A stretch of 64,000 nucleotides of DNA from positions 51,579,535 to 51,643,534 of the forward strand of contig NC_134843.1 in assembly GCF_965363235.1 (NCBI RefSeq), read 5' to 3'. Below the pieces are notes generated by a model. That model had not been told where the DNA came from. It worked only from the letters and a program-made list of their open reading frames with translations, and did not search any database. Below are positions 13,701 to 28,700 of this stretch, piece by piece. Positions within the stretch are counted from its first letter, which is position 1; every line of letters begins with the position of its first letter. This stretch comes from Mytilus galloprovincialis. Lineage: Eukaryota > Mollusca > Bivalvia > Mytilida > Mytilidae. Both the position numbers and the translations under genes were made by a program.

Positions 13701-16700
13701 ATTCTAGAAAGTAGAGTTACCTGTTTGTACTAACGTTTCCAATCGTTTCGCCTATGTATACACACCGTCTGCATTTGCTTCAGTGGCAAACCAATGTGGT
13801 AGTAAATATGGGTTGTTACTAGAAACCTCACCAACAATCCAGAATCAAACTCAATAATATTCGTTTAAAAAGTCTTCCATCTAATCTTTGTAACCACTTC
13901 GCTTCAACCATTTTATTCTGAGTGATACTGCCACTCAGATTTTCTACTCCTATTTTATATGTTTTGTCTGTTTTGTACAATATTCGTACACATTAGGACG
14001 ACAAACAAGATTCGCTGCAATTTATCATAATTTGACCTTTAACCTTGATTCTTATTCTCCTCTCCAATTGTTGCCTCCCCCTTTTTATATAGAAATCCAC
14101 ATTACCAAAAAGTTGAGTGAAACATCCTAAACGAACTGTGAAAATCAAAGCAGTATTCAGATGATTTAATTTTTGTACACAAAGCATAATTGAAACAATA
14201 AAATAAAATAATTATATTTCTATAGCTGAAAATTGTGATATAGTATATATGAACGTATTACTTTTTTTTTATAATTATCACCTGCGTGTTGCTTTCTGGT
14301 TTTGTGGTAAATAACATTTTAATGGTATTCTACTAATATATTTTTTCGATATATTTATGTTAGCATTCTAATACTTTAACAACTAATTGAAAAGGTTTGA
14401 TATTCAATGTAAATTATGGTTTCAAGCTAATTGGAGATAAGATGATACAATCTGCATTAATTTAGACTCTTAAATAAAACAATAGGGCCTCAGGTTAATA
14501 TATACAACAAACATTTCTTTATACATCTATATTTATATAAATATTTTCAACAACACATACATACTATAATCATCCTAAAAAAAGTAAAACAACAACTTTG
14601 TGTTTTTGTATTAATTAAAATATTCAATAAAAAGTTGACATGTTGTAATTGAAACAAAAAGTAGCAATTATACATCTCAAATAATAATGGTTTATCCGTG
14701 GAAGTATTATGTTCAATAAAGGACTTCTATGGTTTTTGTAAATCCTGTATAAATTGCAGAAACATGTGTCATTTAGTTAATTTCTGTGTTGATTATATAT
14801 TTGAGAAAATGAATATCCTTCTTTTAGGCACCAGAATATGACCGACATGGTATGATAAGAAATATGGACTACAACAAGGTAAGCCACGTGAAAAAGGACC
14901 GTCTGTAGAATAAAAAAAAACGAAAACTTCATATTAATTCGTCCGAAGCGATTTTCTGATTTAATAATCACCCGGAACCTTCATAGCCAGTTATTTAACT
15001 GCCAAGCATGTACAGCATCCGCATTTTCGCAAAATAAATAAAAACATTAATAAAATATTATCAACAAAATAGGGAAAATCGTTTACAGACAACTACAAAC
15101 ACAACTCTGAAAATTATATGGACGCCATCACGAGTTTGTTGCTTGTTATAAGTTATCTATTTCACATATTACGACGGCTATGTTTAATCGCAATTCCTTC
15201 TACTTTTTATTTATTTGAAAACTTCGAATAAGACATATGACTGAGTATGTGTCTCCATGATAGTCATCAAATGTACCAGAATTATAATTTAGTACGCCAG
15301 ATGCGCGTTTCGTCAACATAAGACTCACCAGTGACGCACAGATAAACATAGTTAACTTATAAAGCAAAACAAGTACAAAGTTGAAAAGCATTTAGGACTC
15401 ACAATTCCAAAAAGTTGTGCCAAATACGGCTAAGGTAATCTGTTCCTGGGATAAAAAAAGTCCTTATTTTTTTCTCGAAAAATTCAAAGTTTTGTTAACA
15501 GGAAATTTTAAAAAATGACCATACAATTGATATTCATGTCAACACCGAAGTGCTGACTACTGGCCTGGTGAAACACTCAGGGACGAAACGTCCACCAGCA
15601 GGGGTATCGACCAAGTGGTGAGCAACTTGACGGGTGCCACAGATCATGCAGGATCTGCTTTCCCTCCAAGAACATTTAAAACCAACCCTTGTTTTTGTTT
15701 GGTTCGTGTTGCTCAATATTTAATTTTCTATGGTGTGTTTGTGGACTATTGTTTGAATTTGGTAGTTTTTTCGTGTTTTTGCAATGGCATCGCTAGTTGG
15801 TCTTCGAATTGTGAGTTATAATATCCCTCTGGTATCGGTCTTTTGTATCTTTTTTAGAAATCAGAATAGCGTGTGAAAAGTTGCATTTCATTTATCTCAA
15901 TTGCAATTATAAAGATATATCAAGTATAAGCAAAAAGGTAAAACTGACCGAAAGTAAAATTAATGGACAAAAAGAAGAACGGACCGAAAGCAACGGACAA
16001 AGAGAAAATTATCGAACAAAAGCAAATCCGGACAAAAAAGCGAATTTCGGATAAAAAACACCGTATCAATTGAGCTTACAATAAAGATAAGTAGAATGTT
16101 GCGATTTAATGTTTGTCTACAAACAAAACTAAATATCGTATACATTTTTCATTCTTGCATTGTATAATAAATGCAAATTAAGCAAACTGAATTAACAGAC
16201 TCCATCGCAAGGCGATAATAAACGACTTACACATGTAATTGAAGTATTCACTTCGTATTAACTAATAAAACTTATTTCGTTATATTTCAGGCAAAATTTG
16301 ATGATCCGATGTGGCAGAGAGGTAGAAATGAATCGTCTGAGGTATGTGTAGAATTGAGAAAAACTGTAACCCCAGCCTTACTTTTGCAGCAAAGACGCTA
16401 AAAATAAAAAAACAAAAACAAACATAAAAAACGTGAACATAAAAAATAACAACAACAACAACAAAAACTCTTACAAAACTGTATAAATGTATGTATGTTA
16501 ATAAATAAAAACTATCGGAAAACATTTCAAATGTGTTATTACAATTCATATATGAGCACGGAAAAGGTTATCAAATATTTGTTTTAACATTTTATGGAGT
16601 TCAAATGTTTGTAAACTCTTTGTAACACATGTAACTTGGGTGCATTATAAATCACCAGTAAAAGAACGACAGAAAATAATGCCCTTTCCCACCTCAAAGT

Positions 16701-19700
16701 CAAAACGAAAATAAGAGCCATCAGTAGTTTATGTTCACCGCGTTAGTATCTCCTGCTATACATACATGTACACATTTTCCAATGTTAATCCTCATTTATT
16801 CAAATTGCCAAAATTTGGATTAGGACACAACCGAAAATGTTAGATTACTCTGCTATCTAAAAACCACGCAACAACCACTACACAGAATACTAAGGAAATA
16901 GATTCATTATAGTGCTGGAAAGTTTTAGTGAAATGGAAATAAGCATTATGTCATAAAAAAAGTCAAAAGCTAATTGTTTATTTTAATAAAATAATACACT
17001 TTGGTATATTAGATTTTGAAAATGATTTCAGCAATATGAAGATCGACTCAGAGAAATGTCCAAACATCAGGTGAGTAACTAATACAAATAACTTACAAAT
17101 AACAAATTAGGGTGTTTGCAAACTTAACAAAGTTTAAACGCTATTGGAAATGGGTTTGCAAATATGTTCCCAATATATCCATGGAAATTTGTGATGAATG
17201 CTAAAATATTCGTTTGTTTGGAGAATATACACTTCAAAAGTGCAATAAAATTGATTTAAACTGAAAGTGGCAAACATAAATTATGATAATAATGCAACGT
17301 CGATAAAAAAGATTACTATTCAAAAGAAAATATGCTTTTACAATCTTGTTTAACAAACAAATATTCCTGACAGACAAACATTATGTTAACAGCAACTTTA
17401 AATATGTTAATAAGCTATAACTAGAGGCTCTAAAGAGCCTGTGTCGCTCACCTTGGTCTATGTGAATATTAAAGGAATCAGATGGATTCATGACAAAATT
17501 GTGTTTTGGTGATGGTGATGTGTTTGTACATCTTACTTTACTGAACATTCTTGCTGCTTAAAATTATCTCTATCTATAATGAACTTGGCCCATTGGTTTC
17601 AGTGGAAAATGTTAGTAAAAATTTACAAATTTTATGAAAATTGTTAAAAATTGACTATAAAGAACAATAACTCCTAAGGGGGTCAATTGACCATTTCGGT
17701 CATGTTGACTTATTTTTAAATCTTACTTTGCTGAACATTATTGTTGTTTACAGTTTATCTCTATCAATAATAATATTCAAGATAATGACCAAAAACAGCA
17801 AAATTTCCTTAAAACTAACAATTCAGGGTCAGCAACCCAACAACGAGATGTCCGATTCATCTAAAAATTTCAGAGCAGATAAATGTTGACCTGATAAACA
17901 ATTTTACCCCATGTCAGATTTGCTCTAAATGCTTTGGGTTTTGAGTTATAAGCCAAAAACTGCATTTTACCCCATGTTCTATTTTTAGCCATGGGGGCCA
18001 TCTTAGTTTGATGGCCGGGTCACCGGACACATTTTTCAAACTACTAACCCAAAAGATGATTGTGGCCAAGTTTGGATTAATTTGGCCCAGTAGTTTCAGA
18101 GGAGAAGATTTTTGTAAAATATTACTAAGATTTACGAAAAATGGTTAAAAATTGACTATAAAGGGCAATAACTCCTAAAGGGGTCAACTGACCATTTCAG
18201 TCATGTTGACTTATTTGGAAATCTTACTTTGCTGAACATTATTGCTGTTTATAGTTTATCTCTATCTATAATAATATTCAAGATAATAACCAAAAAGAGC
18301 AAAATTTCCTTAAAACAAGTGAAACTGTGAGCTACTGCTCACTGATGATACCCCCGCCGCAAGTGGATAATATTAATAGTGTAAAAATATGCAAGTGTTT
18401 GGTAAACAGGAAGTTGTCAAGTGATGAATCTGAAAACGCATCACACGGTATAGCTGACTTAGATAAACCCTGAAACCAAATTTCAGAAATCCTTGTATTG
18501 TAGTTCCTGAGAAAAATGTGACGAAAGTTTCATGGGACGGACTGACTGACAGACGGACTGATGGACGGACTGACGGACGGACTGACAGACAGAGGTAAAA
18601 CAGTATACCCCCCTTTTTTTAAAGCGGGGGTATAATTACTAATTCAGGGCCAGCAACCCAACAACGGGTTATCCGATTCATCTGAAAATTTCAGGGCAGA
18701 TAGATCTTGAACTGATAAACAATTTTACCCCATGTCAGATTTGCTCTAAATGCTTTGGATTTTGAGTTATAAGCCAAAAACTGCATTTTACCCCATGTTC
18801 TATTTTTAGCCATGGCGGCCATCTTGGTTTGATGGCCAGGTCACCGGACACATTTTTCAAACTACTAACCCAAAAGATGATTGTGGCCAAGTTTGGATTA
18901 ATTTGGCCCTGTAGTTTCAGAGGAGAAGATTTTTGTAAAATATTACTAAGATTTACGAAAAATGGTTAAAAATTGACTATAAAGGGCAATAACTCCTAAA
19001 GGGGTCAACTGACCATTTCAGTCATGTTGACTTATTTGTAAATCTTACTTTGCTGAACATTATTGCTGTTTACTGTTTATCTCTATCTATAATAATATTC
19101 AAGATAATAACCAAAAACAGCAAAATTTCCTTAAAATTACTAATTCAGGGGCAGCAACCCAAAAACGGGTTATCCGATTCATCTGAAAATTTCAGGGCAG
19201 ATAGATCTTCACCTGTTTAACAATTCTACCCCATGTCAGATTTGCTCTAAATGCTTTGGTTTTTGAGTTATAAGCCAAAAACTGCATTTTACCCCTATGT
19301 TCTATTTTTAGCCATGGCAGCCATCTTGGATGGTTGGCCAGGTCACCGGACACTTTTTTTAAACTAGATACCCCAATGATGATTGTGGCCAAGTTTGGTT
19401 TAATTTGGCCCAGTAGTTTCAGAGGAGAAGATTTTTGTAAAAGTTAACGACGACGACGGACGACGGACGCCGGACGCCGGACGCCGGACGCCAAGTGATG
19501 AGAAAAGCTCACTTGGCCTTTTAGGCCAGGTGAGCTAAAAAGGGTTGGGACAGCCTCTACAATAAATGAACTAATACATAAAGCTAAATCCCCTGTTTCA
19601 TTAATTAAATAAACAAATAGAGTACCATTTGAATCAGGAATATGGCAGTTGTATTTCACTTTTTCCGTTGATTGGTGGTATATAATTTTGTCAGTTTGTA

Positions 19701-22700
19701 AAGCCTGCTCCCTTTTCTTATTTATCTTGGAGTTCGGTATTCAAAAAAAAATAAATTTTGCACTGCGTCAGGTGCGCATTTCAACACTGAGACCCCCAGT
19801 TTATGGTGGGGTTCGTGTTGCTTAGTCTTTAGTGTTCTATGTTGTGTCTTGTATACTATAATGTATCTGTTTGTCTTATTACTTTTAGCCATGGCGTTGT
19901 CAGTTTATTTTCGATCTGCAAGTATGAGTTTGACTGTCCCTCTGTTATTTTTTGCCCCTCTTTTTTGAATCATCAATGAAGATGTATGTATATATGTCGA
20001 CATACTATAGAAATTCATAACAAGAGGCAATTTTTACATTTTATCTATCTTTTTAGGCACCTGACTACTATCCTACATATGAAGCAAGGGTAAGTCTGTT
20101 GAATATGTTTGTTTTGGCATGATATTGAGAGGCCAAAAAAAAAAAAAAAGAAAGCAAGAAAATTGTAACATTTAAAGCAGTAAACGTTAAAACTTTCATT
20201 AAAATCTTTAGCTACAAATGGTCAGAATTTTACTATCGAAAAATGTTTATTTTATGTAGTCGATAAAATTAGTAAAGATGGGAAAAAGTGAAAGATCTTA
20301 TGTTTTCTACACCTTGATATAAAAAAAACGAAAAAAAAAAACCCAAGCCAATCAATATTGGCAACACAGTATTAGTGTTATAAAGAATTTCATACATACT
20401 GAATGGTTACACTCAAATAAATAAATATGCTCGTTGCATAAGTTTATTGCGCGTTCTTACATTTTTTTAACATAATTTTATATAAGTCTGTTGTATTATT
20501 CGTGTTTGTATTTACTCATTAAGTTATGCAAATGAAATGCTATACTAATATTTTTTATAGAAAGATAGACGCGTATACTTACATGCATTGATAGAGGTGA
20601 TTTTTCGATGAAAGAAATGCTGATAAAATGACCCATGCACTCATACTAAATAAAAAAACACCAATAAAACGATACGAAAAGTTACTAAATCGCTCTCATG
20701 TACCCACACTTACATCTGTGACACGACCATTCATCAATGACGTCAACTAATTTCTTCTGTAACTCTCACTTAAAAACGTAAATAAAATCATCTTCCTACA
20801 GGCGACACATGTAAATGTTCAAGTATTCCATTAAACGTAACTACAAACAAAAATAAACATTATAAAATTCCAATCGTATATTTAACCTTCCTTGATTTGT
20901 TATTGTAGAAAGCACACGAAATGCATGAGTACGGTAGAGATAGGCGACCAGTAAGTATATTCTAGTGTAAGGTAAAGGAGGGCATTCTGAAAGTAAGTTT
21001 TCCTGTTACAAATAAAGGCAACAGTAGTATACCGCTGTTCAAAACTCATAAATCCATGAACAAAAAACAAAATCGTTGTAACAAACTAAAACCGAGGGAA
21101 ACGCATTAAATATAAGAGGAGAACAACGACATAACACTAAAATGTAACACAAATAGACAAAATCCCACGAGAATAACAAATATAACATATATATATAACA
21201 TCAAAACCAAAAACTTTGATTTTTTCAAAAGGAAAACTGTCAAATATAACGTTTTAGTATTGCAATATGATCATGCTATTTATTTACAGAAATTTGATAT
21301 CTTCGTGTCACCAAAAGGATAAAAATACACAAAACGATGCCTACTTAACCAAAAATCTTTAACATGTTTGTTTTACTTGCAAAATTATGGTTGATTGATT
21401 AAGATCGTCTTAACACAAAATGCCATATAGTTTAAGTTTAAAAACGAATGTGACCTACCGAATTAGACAATTTATCGGGTTTGTGATACAATGATCAAAA
21501 CGACGGGTGCCCCATGTGGAGCAGGATCTACCGACCCTTCCGCAGCACATCAGACCACACCAGGTTTTGTTGGTGTTCGTCTTGCTTAGTCTTTAGTTTT
21601 CTATATTGTGTCTTGTGTCTTGTGTTTGTCTTTTTCGTTTTTAACCATGGCGTTGTCAGTTTATTTTCGATCTTTGAGTTTGACGGTCCGTCGGGTATCT
21701 TTCGCCCCTCATAATAAATTAACTAGTATATATATCACAAAATAAAGATCATGATTTCTGAAACCATTTTGGAATTTTGAATATTAATTAGTTATCCAAG
21801 GTACCAGGATCATAATTTAGTACGCTAGATGCCCGTTTCGTCTACATAAGACTCATAAGTGACGCTCATATCAAAATAGTTATCAAGCCATACAAGTACA
21901 AAGTTGAAGAGCATTGAGGATCAAAATTTCAAAAAGTTTTGCCAAACACGGCTAAGGTACATGTACATGTATATTTCTGGGACATGAAAAACCTCAGTTT
22001 TTCGAAAACTTAAAAGTTTTGTAAACAGGAAATTTATAAAAATGACCATATAATTGATATTCGTGTCAATACCGAAGTGCTGACTACTGGGCTGGTGATG
22101 CCCTCGGGGACGAAACGTCCACCAGCAGTGACATCGACCCAGTGTCGTATTTAATTATCAAATATACCAGGATTATAATTTAGTACGCAATTTATCAAAT
22201 CAAATATAAAAATTAAATTATGTTCTGCCAATATCTACATAATTCAATGTAACTACTTACACGAATCAGACAGGAATACAATTGCATATAACACATTTAA
22301 GTTAATGATGTCGCATTGATGTTATCTAGATATTAAAAATTGTATTTATTACATTCGGAACTCGCGATGTTACTCCCGAACCAACACTTATCGTCAACTT
22401 TATTTCAACTTTCTTGCGGAATTCTCGTCTAAGTTGTTATTAAAATGTGATTCCTAACGTGTCAAATTTGCTAAAAACTAGGTTTAATCCGCCTTTTTCT
22501 TCATAAGGAATGCCTTAACCAAGTCAGGAATATGAAAGTTGTTATCCATTCGTTCGATGTGTTTTAGCATTTGAATTTGTCATTTGATTAGGGGACTTTT
22601 ATTTTTGAATTTTCTTTGGAGTATTTTTGTTATTTTACTTTTTAGTCTACAATAGACTCATAATTAAAGCTCAAAATTATTAAAAATGTTCAAGAGCAAT

Positions 22701-25700
22701 AAGAACTTTTGGTTTTTCAAAATACAGCTTAGCAAATGAACTGGTTACTCCAGTTTTCCCCATGAAATAAACCGTTGGACCATGATACAGCCAAGGACAA
22801 TAACAGTGACGTTAAACACAAACAAATAAATAAACTTGCAATCAAACACCGTATTTTCAGAAAGTACCGCACAATGTTCTATTCTGTAAAAAATACAAAT
22901 CAGGTTAATTGTATGCAGAAACAATTTAATGACTTGTTTTGTATTTGTTTTAGCAACATGACGCATACCAGGATGGACCAATGACAGACAGGGTAAGTTA
23001 CATATATATAATATGTGATATACAAAAGCAGTTCAGGATGTTTTTAAAACAAGTTATTTTTTAGATCGACAAAAACATATCTACCTTTATAGAATTCTTG
23101 TATTATTTGCATGAGAACAAAGCCAGGAATGAAGCCATATGATAAGTTCTATTTTTTTCATGTTTCATGGTGTGTTTTATTCTTCTTAATATTTTTGTTC
23201 ATAAACTGAATACTGACTTTTAACCATAATTTATTTCAGAGAGGATATGGTGATATGGATAGAGGAAGGGTAAGCATAATAATTATTTACTTATATTTAC
23301 ACACATCAATTCATTGTTTCGTTTAATTGAAAATCTGACGAAAAAAATAAATGAAAAATAAAAGATATCGTCATATAACTTCTAAATACTATTGAAAAAT
23401 ATGGATACGAGTGTTCAATATCAATATATTTGAAGAAATATTAGTCGTCATAACCATATTCTTTTATTTTTAATAATATAAAAATTGTATTTTTTGAATC
23501 CCTAGGGTTATGAGGATGGATCTCAAACAGACAGAGTAAGTAGTCGCTTTGTAATTTATAAAATCAAAGTCTATGAAAATAACAAAGAGCTATTTGAGAA
23601 AACATATAACAAACAAAATGTGCATTTTATATTAGAATAAAAGATGTGTAATGGAAATTTTATATTTGTTAAAATATTAGGGTATATGACAATAGTCATA
23701 ATTAAAATTGACGACAAACAAAGGGTCTGGAAAAAGAAACTTATTGAAATGTTCTGTTATCATATAACACGAAAACGAAAAAAAAAAAACAATAACAAAA
23801 CTTAAAACCAATAATGACTTGTGTATTACAGGGCTATAATCGCAGCTATTTAGACCACGGTAACCTTACATATCGGGTATGATACTACACATATACCATC
23901 ATCCTAAAACTCTTCTACATCATTTTGGCTATGGTAGAGGGTTGTCTCCTTGACAATCATACCACATCTGCTTATTTGTATACTCATTAAAAATCTTTCT
24001 GTTTCATTTTAAGTCTACTATCATGCTTACATATGCCAGAATGACAGTTGATATCTATTTTGCTTTTGCTTTTGCATGATTATGACTATAACAAACTCAA
24101 TATTACTCAAATCAATAAAAAATAAAATTAAAAATTAAAGCAAATATAAATTCGTACATTTTATTTTTTTTGCATATGCTTACATAGACATATTACCGCA
24201 AAATGACATTTTGTCTTCTAGAAAGATATATCTCTAGGTTATGACCTTTATATAGTCAATATTTATGTAAAGTTGAAAATTAAAATTAAGCCGAATCTGG
24301 ATTTGTAAATGTGTAACATTTATCAGTAGACGCTATACATTTAAGTATAGTTTCATATATGCAGATAATATCCCATAATAATCAATAACTTTGTTTCAGA
24401 GATAATTTCATTTTATTAAACAATATTCTGTATTCTTCTCATTTTTACATGTATTCTGGCTTTTATAAATTGCACCAACTTCAGATATTTAAATAAAATC
24501 GTTTACTTATCATCATAGTCATAATGAAATTATAAATAACATATACAAAACTTAATTACATAAAGCAAATACTCCAAATTGATGTTTTTTTTAATTTTGA
24601 TTTTTTTGTAATATTTCGATTTATAAAATTTACTATTTTGTATTGCTTTAGTAAAGTGTTATAAAAGACTGAATGCCACCTAAAACACCATATGTATGTA
24701 CAGCTAAAAAAATATTGCCTTTATAACTGAAAATTTAGTGTTAAGTTTTAATAATGTGCAGTAGTTAGATACTTTTCAATTAGATTAATTGTTTTTTGTA
24801 AATGACAATTTGTGTACAAGTCATAAAAAACATTATTTACGTTGCAGAGACATGACAGAAGAGATGATCCGAAGGTAGGGACACGTAGATCTTTAGTAAA
24901 ACAAATGTTTATATCGTACTGTCCGGACCAAAGTCTCAAATAACACGTGACTGATTTTTTTCTTTCAAAAAAGGGAACTGTTGTAGGTGGCACTATTGTA
25001 GTTCAAAGTATGCACATTATCATATGTTATCAAAGGATCAATATGATAATGTAAAGTGTCCTGGGGATTCGGTGATTGGGTAGTCTAAGTAGTTAGCCTG
25101 TAAACAGTGAGGTTGTGCGATGCAAGGTGTGTTCGACTATGGTTCTAATTAACAGTAATTAACTGGTTGATATTTTATAAAAACAAGTGCTGAAACTGGC
25201 GCAAAAAAACCCAAACATCAATCAGTTACAAATTATTTTTCGTATACGTACGGTGTTAGAATATTTGTTTCGGGAATTAAATCAAGTCAATTTGCTTACA
25301 AATTAATGTATCGAATGAAAAAATATTAACCACTGCTATCTTCGAAACATAAGGATGCAAATATAAAAAAAACTTGATAGGCATCAGGCAGACAATTACA
25401 GTACTTCATGTATGCCATATACATATATAAACAAGTTTATTTTTCAAAGATTTAGGATTCTGGTTTTCATTTCGTATAAAAGTTGAATAGACCTAATTGA
25501 AAGATAGAATACAAGAATTAGTATGTTTGTACATAATGTATACAAAAAGTAAAGTATCTTATGTGATCATTTAACAGTCAAAAAAGAAGATTGTATTCAA
25601 ATTACCACATATACAGGATGGAAAATATGGCTTTAACTTAATCGGTGGACCCTTCATAAGTCGGGTATTACTTATTTGTCGCTATGGCTAGGATAATACA

Positions 25701-28700
25701 TTCTTATAATGTAATAACAATTGCTAGTATGAATTGAGGCAACAACTACAGTAAAAACTGGGCGACAAATACAGAACAGTTAAATTTTATCATGATTTCT
25801 GCCTGTATTATTTTACAAAATGGTTTAGTAATGTTTACCAGCAAGTCTAGTTTAATTATTGTTAGTAGCTACGTTTTAATATTTTGAGTGATTCGTAATT
25901 TGACTAGACGATTTATGGTTACTAATTAACGTATGGGATAATTTATAGTTAAAGGTTGTAAGATTACCATCTTTTTCTATCTTTAACAGACGAAATTTAC
26001 AAAAAAAAGGATTCATCAGCAAAATACTCTCCTCGTTTACTGATGTTTTTCAGCATAGTGCCTTATATTATATTGTTTAGAAATACTAGAATTATTTATT
26101 GTGTTCATACCTTTTCCATTCCTTTTCAAAGTGGAAAATTGGGTTTTTGTTTGATATTTTTTGAATGTCAGAAATAAGCAGCCAATGTTAATTACAACTT
26201 TTATAATATTATCATTATTTATAGGTGACGATGTAATTTTCTTTGATGTGTTATGTTGTTCTAATCCTGATTTGTTTAATCGTTTTCTAAATTGCAAAAG
26301 AACTTCTTTATATTGAAAGATGTATTAAACTCAAACAGTGCAAATTTGGATCATAATCAAATTAAAATAAAAAATTTCGATTTTATATAGAACGTCATGA
26401 TGTCAGTGAACATATTGAACCAGCAAAAGAAATGAATTTATCTTTATATAAAATTAAATCTGTGAGGACTGAACAAAAATGTTAAATTTTTACTGGTGAC
26501 ACTTTCTTACCTTTCATGTAATTTGAGGGAAATGTGTGACCTGTAAATGTACAGGCAATTAGGGAGTTTTTTCATAGTTGGACCTTGACCATTCATAAAC
26601 AGTCGTTGCTTTAAATCCCATATCTGCAAGATTGAAATAAAAGAGACAAGTAATAAAAAATGCTAGCAACACGAAACTGCACTGATAACCAACGATTATG
26701 TCATACATAATCCACTGAAAAGTTCCAACGTAAATATAGTATTACCAAAATTTGATATGTTACATTATTAAACCCTACAAATTGATCAGTTTAAATAAAC
26801 ACATGATTTATTTGCATTCCAGAAAAGAAATGATATGTATAAATCCAAAGATTATGTCAACAATCGTGCCATGGCAGATCATGTGATAGTTGATGAAGAG
26901 GTTATCGTTCTTTCTAAAATCTATTCTATTATATAATACATTAACACATTCACGTTATACTCAGCTTGTATTGGACAAAAGTTTACCTTTATTAGCCTGT
27001 TGGTTTGATACCAGGAAAATAACTAACAAGTTTAATAATGAACCGTCTCCGTATTTATATTAACATTTTAATATTAATTATAGGTATTCAATTCATAAAA
27101 ATGCTGCTCTTAAATTCAATAAAAGACACATTTTTTTGTTTCCGTTACATGGTTTAATTTTGTACGAAACTAACCTACGTCATTTAAAAGCATTTCAAGA
27201 TCATAGAATTTTGAACTTCCCTTACCAAAGAAGCAACCCTATATTTTAGCATTGTAAGTTTATTTTGTGCAAACAACTTTGCTTTTTAAAAATCGTGAAT
27301 GTATTTTTTTTAACTGCTTGTGTGAAGCTTAGTAACAAGGGTAGGGCAACATGTGATGGTCACTTGCTTAAGTTTGGTGTAAAATTTCTAAAACAGCATT
27401 TATGTCGGTAATCAAATGTCAAACGTTGCATTTCATATGAATCTGTCTTTCTGATTGGTTGTTTATTCTATGTCTATGATTTGAAACTTTATGCTGCTAT
27501 TTATTGAACCGATTTTTGCTTCTCCCACTTTTTAATTTGAAAACTTAATCGAAATGCCTAGATTCTATAAACAATGTTTGCTGTGTACAATACATATCTA
27601 ACTTTCCTGGAATGCATAATTTTAACAAATACTAGTATTATTAACATGCTATAACCGAATTAACATCAATGACATGTCAACTTATGTAAGTACAACCATA
27701 CCAATTGACATTCAAAAGTACCACTACCAATACATGATGGCAGATAGCTATCGACCAACATATATATTTCAGTGCATGGTCGTTTTACTGATTATCTTGT
27801 ATTTGAAATCATGACGATAACATTTTTCGAGTTCAGATCTATACGACTACTAGCAAGACTTGTCACAATAACAATAGAACGACTGTAAATCACATGCAAA
27901 ACCGGAAATTTATGTACAATACAGACAATTGGGAAATCTCTATCGACAAGGAAGTAGTGCTTGTCCACAATATGATCTAGCTACTGTTTTGATATTATAA
28001 AAATTTGAATGTTATATTTCTGAATTATGTTTATATCAATTAGGGCTACGCTGAGATTGGTTTTTTATTGATTTCAAACGGAAATCAGTATTAGTCTTAT
28101 AAGTAGAATAGTTAGCTAGTTCATACTTTTGGTTATATTTCAATTTTTATCGAACTAACAGAAATGATGATGACAAATTTTTAGACTAGTGAAAAAAAAA
28201 ATAGAGGATCAACCTGTTGTATAATATGATGAGTTGTCTTTTACCATGTAAATACATGTAACTAGAAAGTAAAATATAGCGTAATACGAAACTTAAGTTC
28301 ATACTTTTTATTTATTATAACAAATATGTAAAACGTTAGTAATTTTGTAGTCAGTTCCTTTACCTTTTTATCTTTTTTTATAAGAAAAACTGTATTAAGG
28401 GGATAATTTCCAGTTTAAATTACTATATAACCAGACTACTCAGAAATGAAATATTTTTATTTTTATTTTCTTACATAGTATGACCGATACAGACCTACGC
28501 AGAAAGATTACGGAGATGTAAGTCTGGTTTTGTATGTTTTGTCTGATTTATTGTAGAGAGAAGTTGTATGTTTACATGTGTATTAACTTATCTAGACGGG
28601 TTAATATAACAAATTCATTTTATACATTTTTATACTTACAAATGCATCGTCTTTGAATCAAGAAGACGACTAGTACATAGATTTACAAGTAAACGAATGA

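Larger units (their letters stand above)
14879..16290 (+). other. Gene 1 intron 4
   Basis: Contains repeat families R2 (15275-15620) and R3 (15617-15840). The remainder is AT-rich with no visible exon. Confidence 0.5.
20951..22953 (+). other. Gene 1 intron 8, repeat-filled
   Basis: Holds a repeat fragment (21005-21230, with 'aaaccgagggaaacgcatta'), family R3 (21500-21712), family R2 (21800-22150, with a second R2 start at about 22160) and family R4 (22480-22635). No extra exon was found. Confidence 0.65.

Noticed and set aside
20957..20994. Possible exon CKVKEGILK right after micro-exon 8
   Set aside because: The acceptor is only about 16 bp beyond the previous donor, too close for an intron, and read-through meets a stop.
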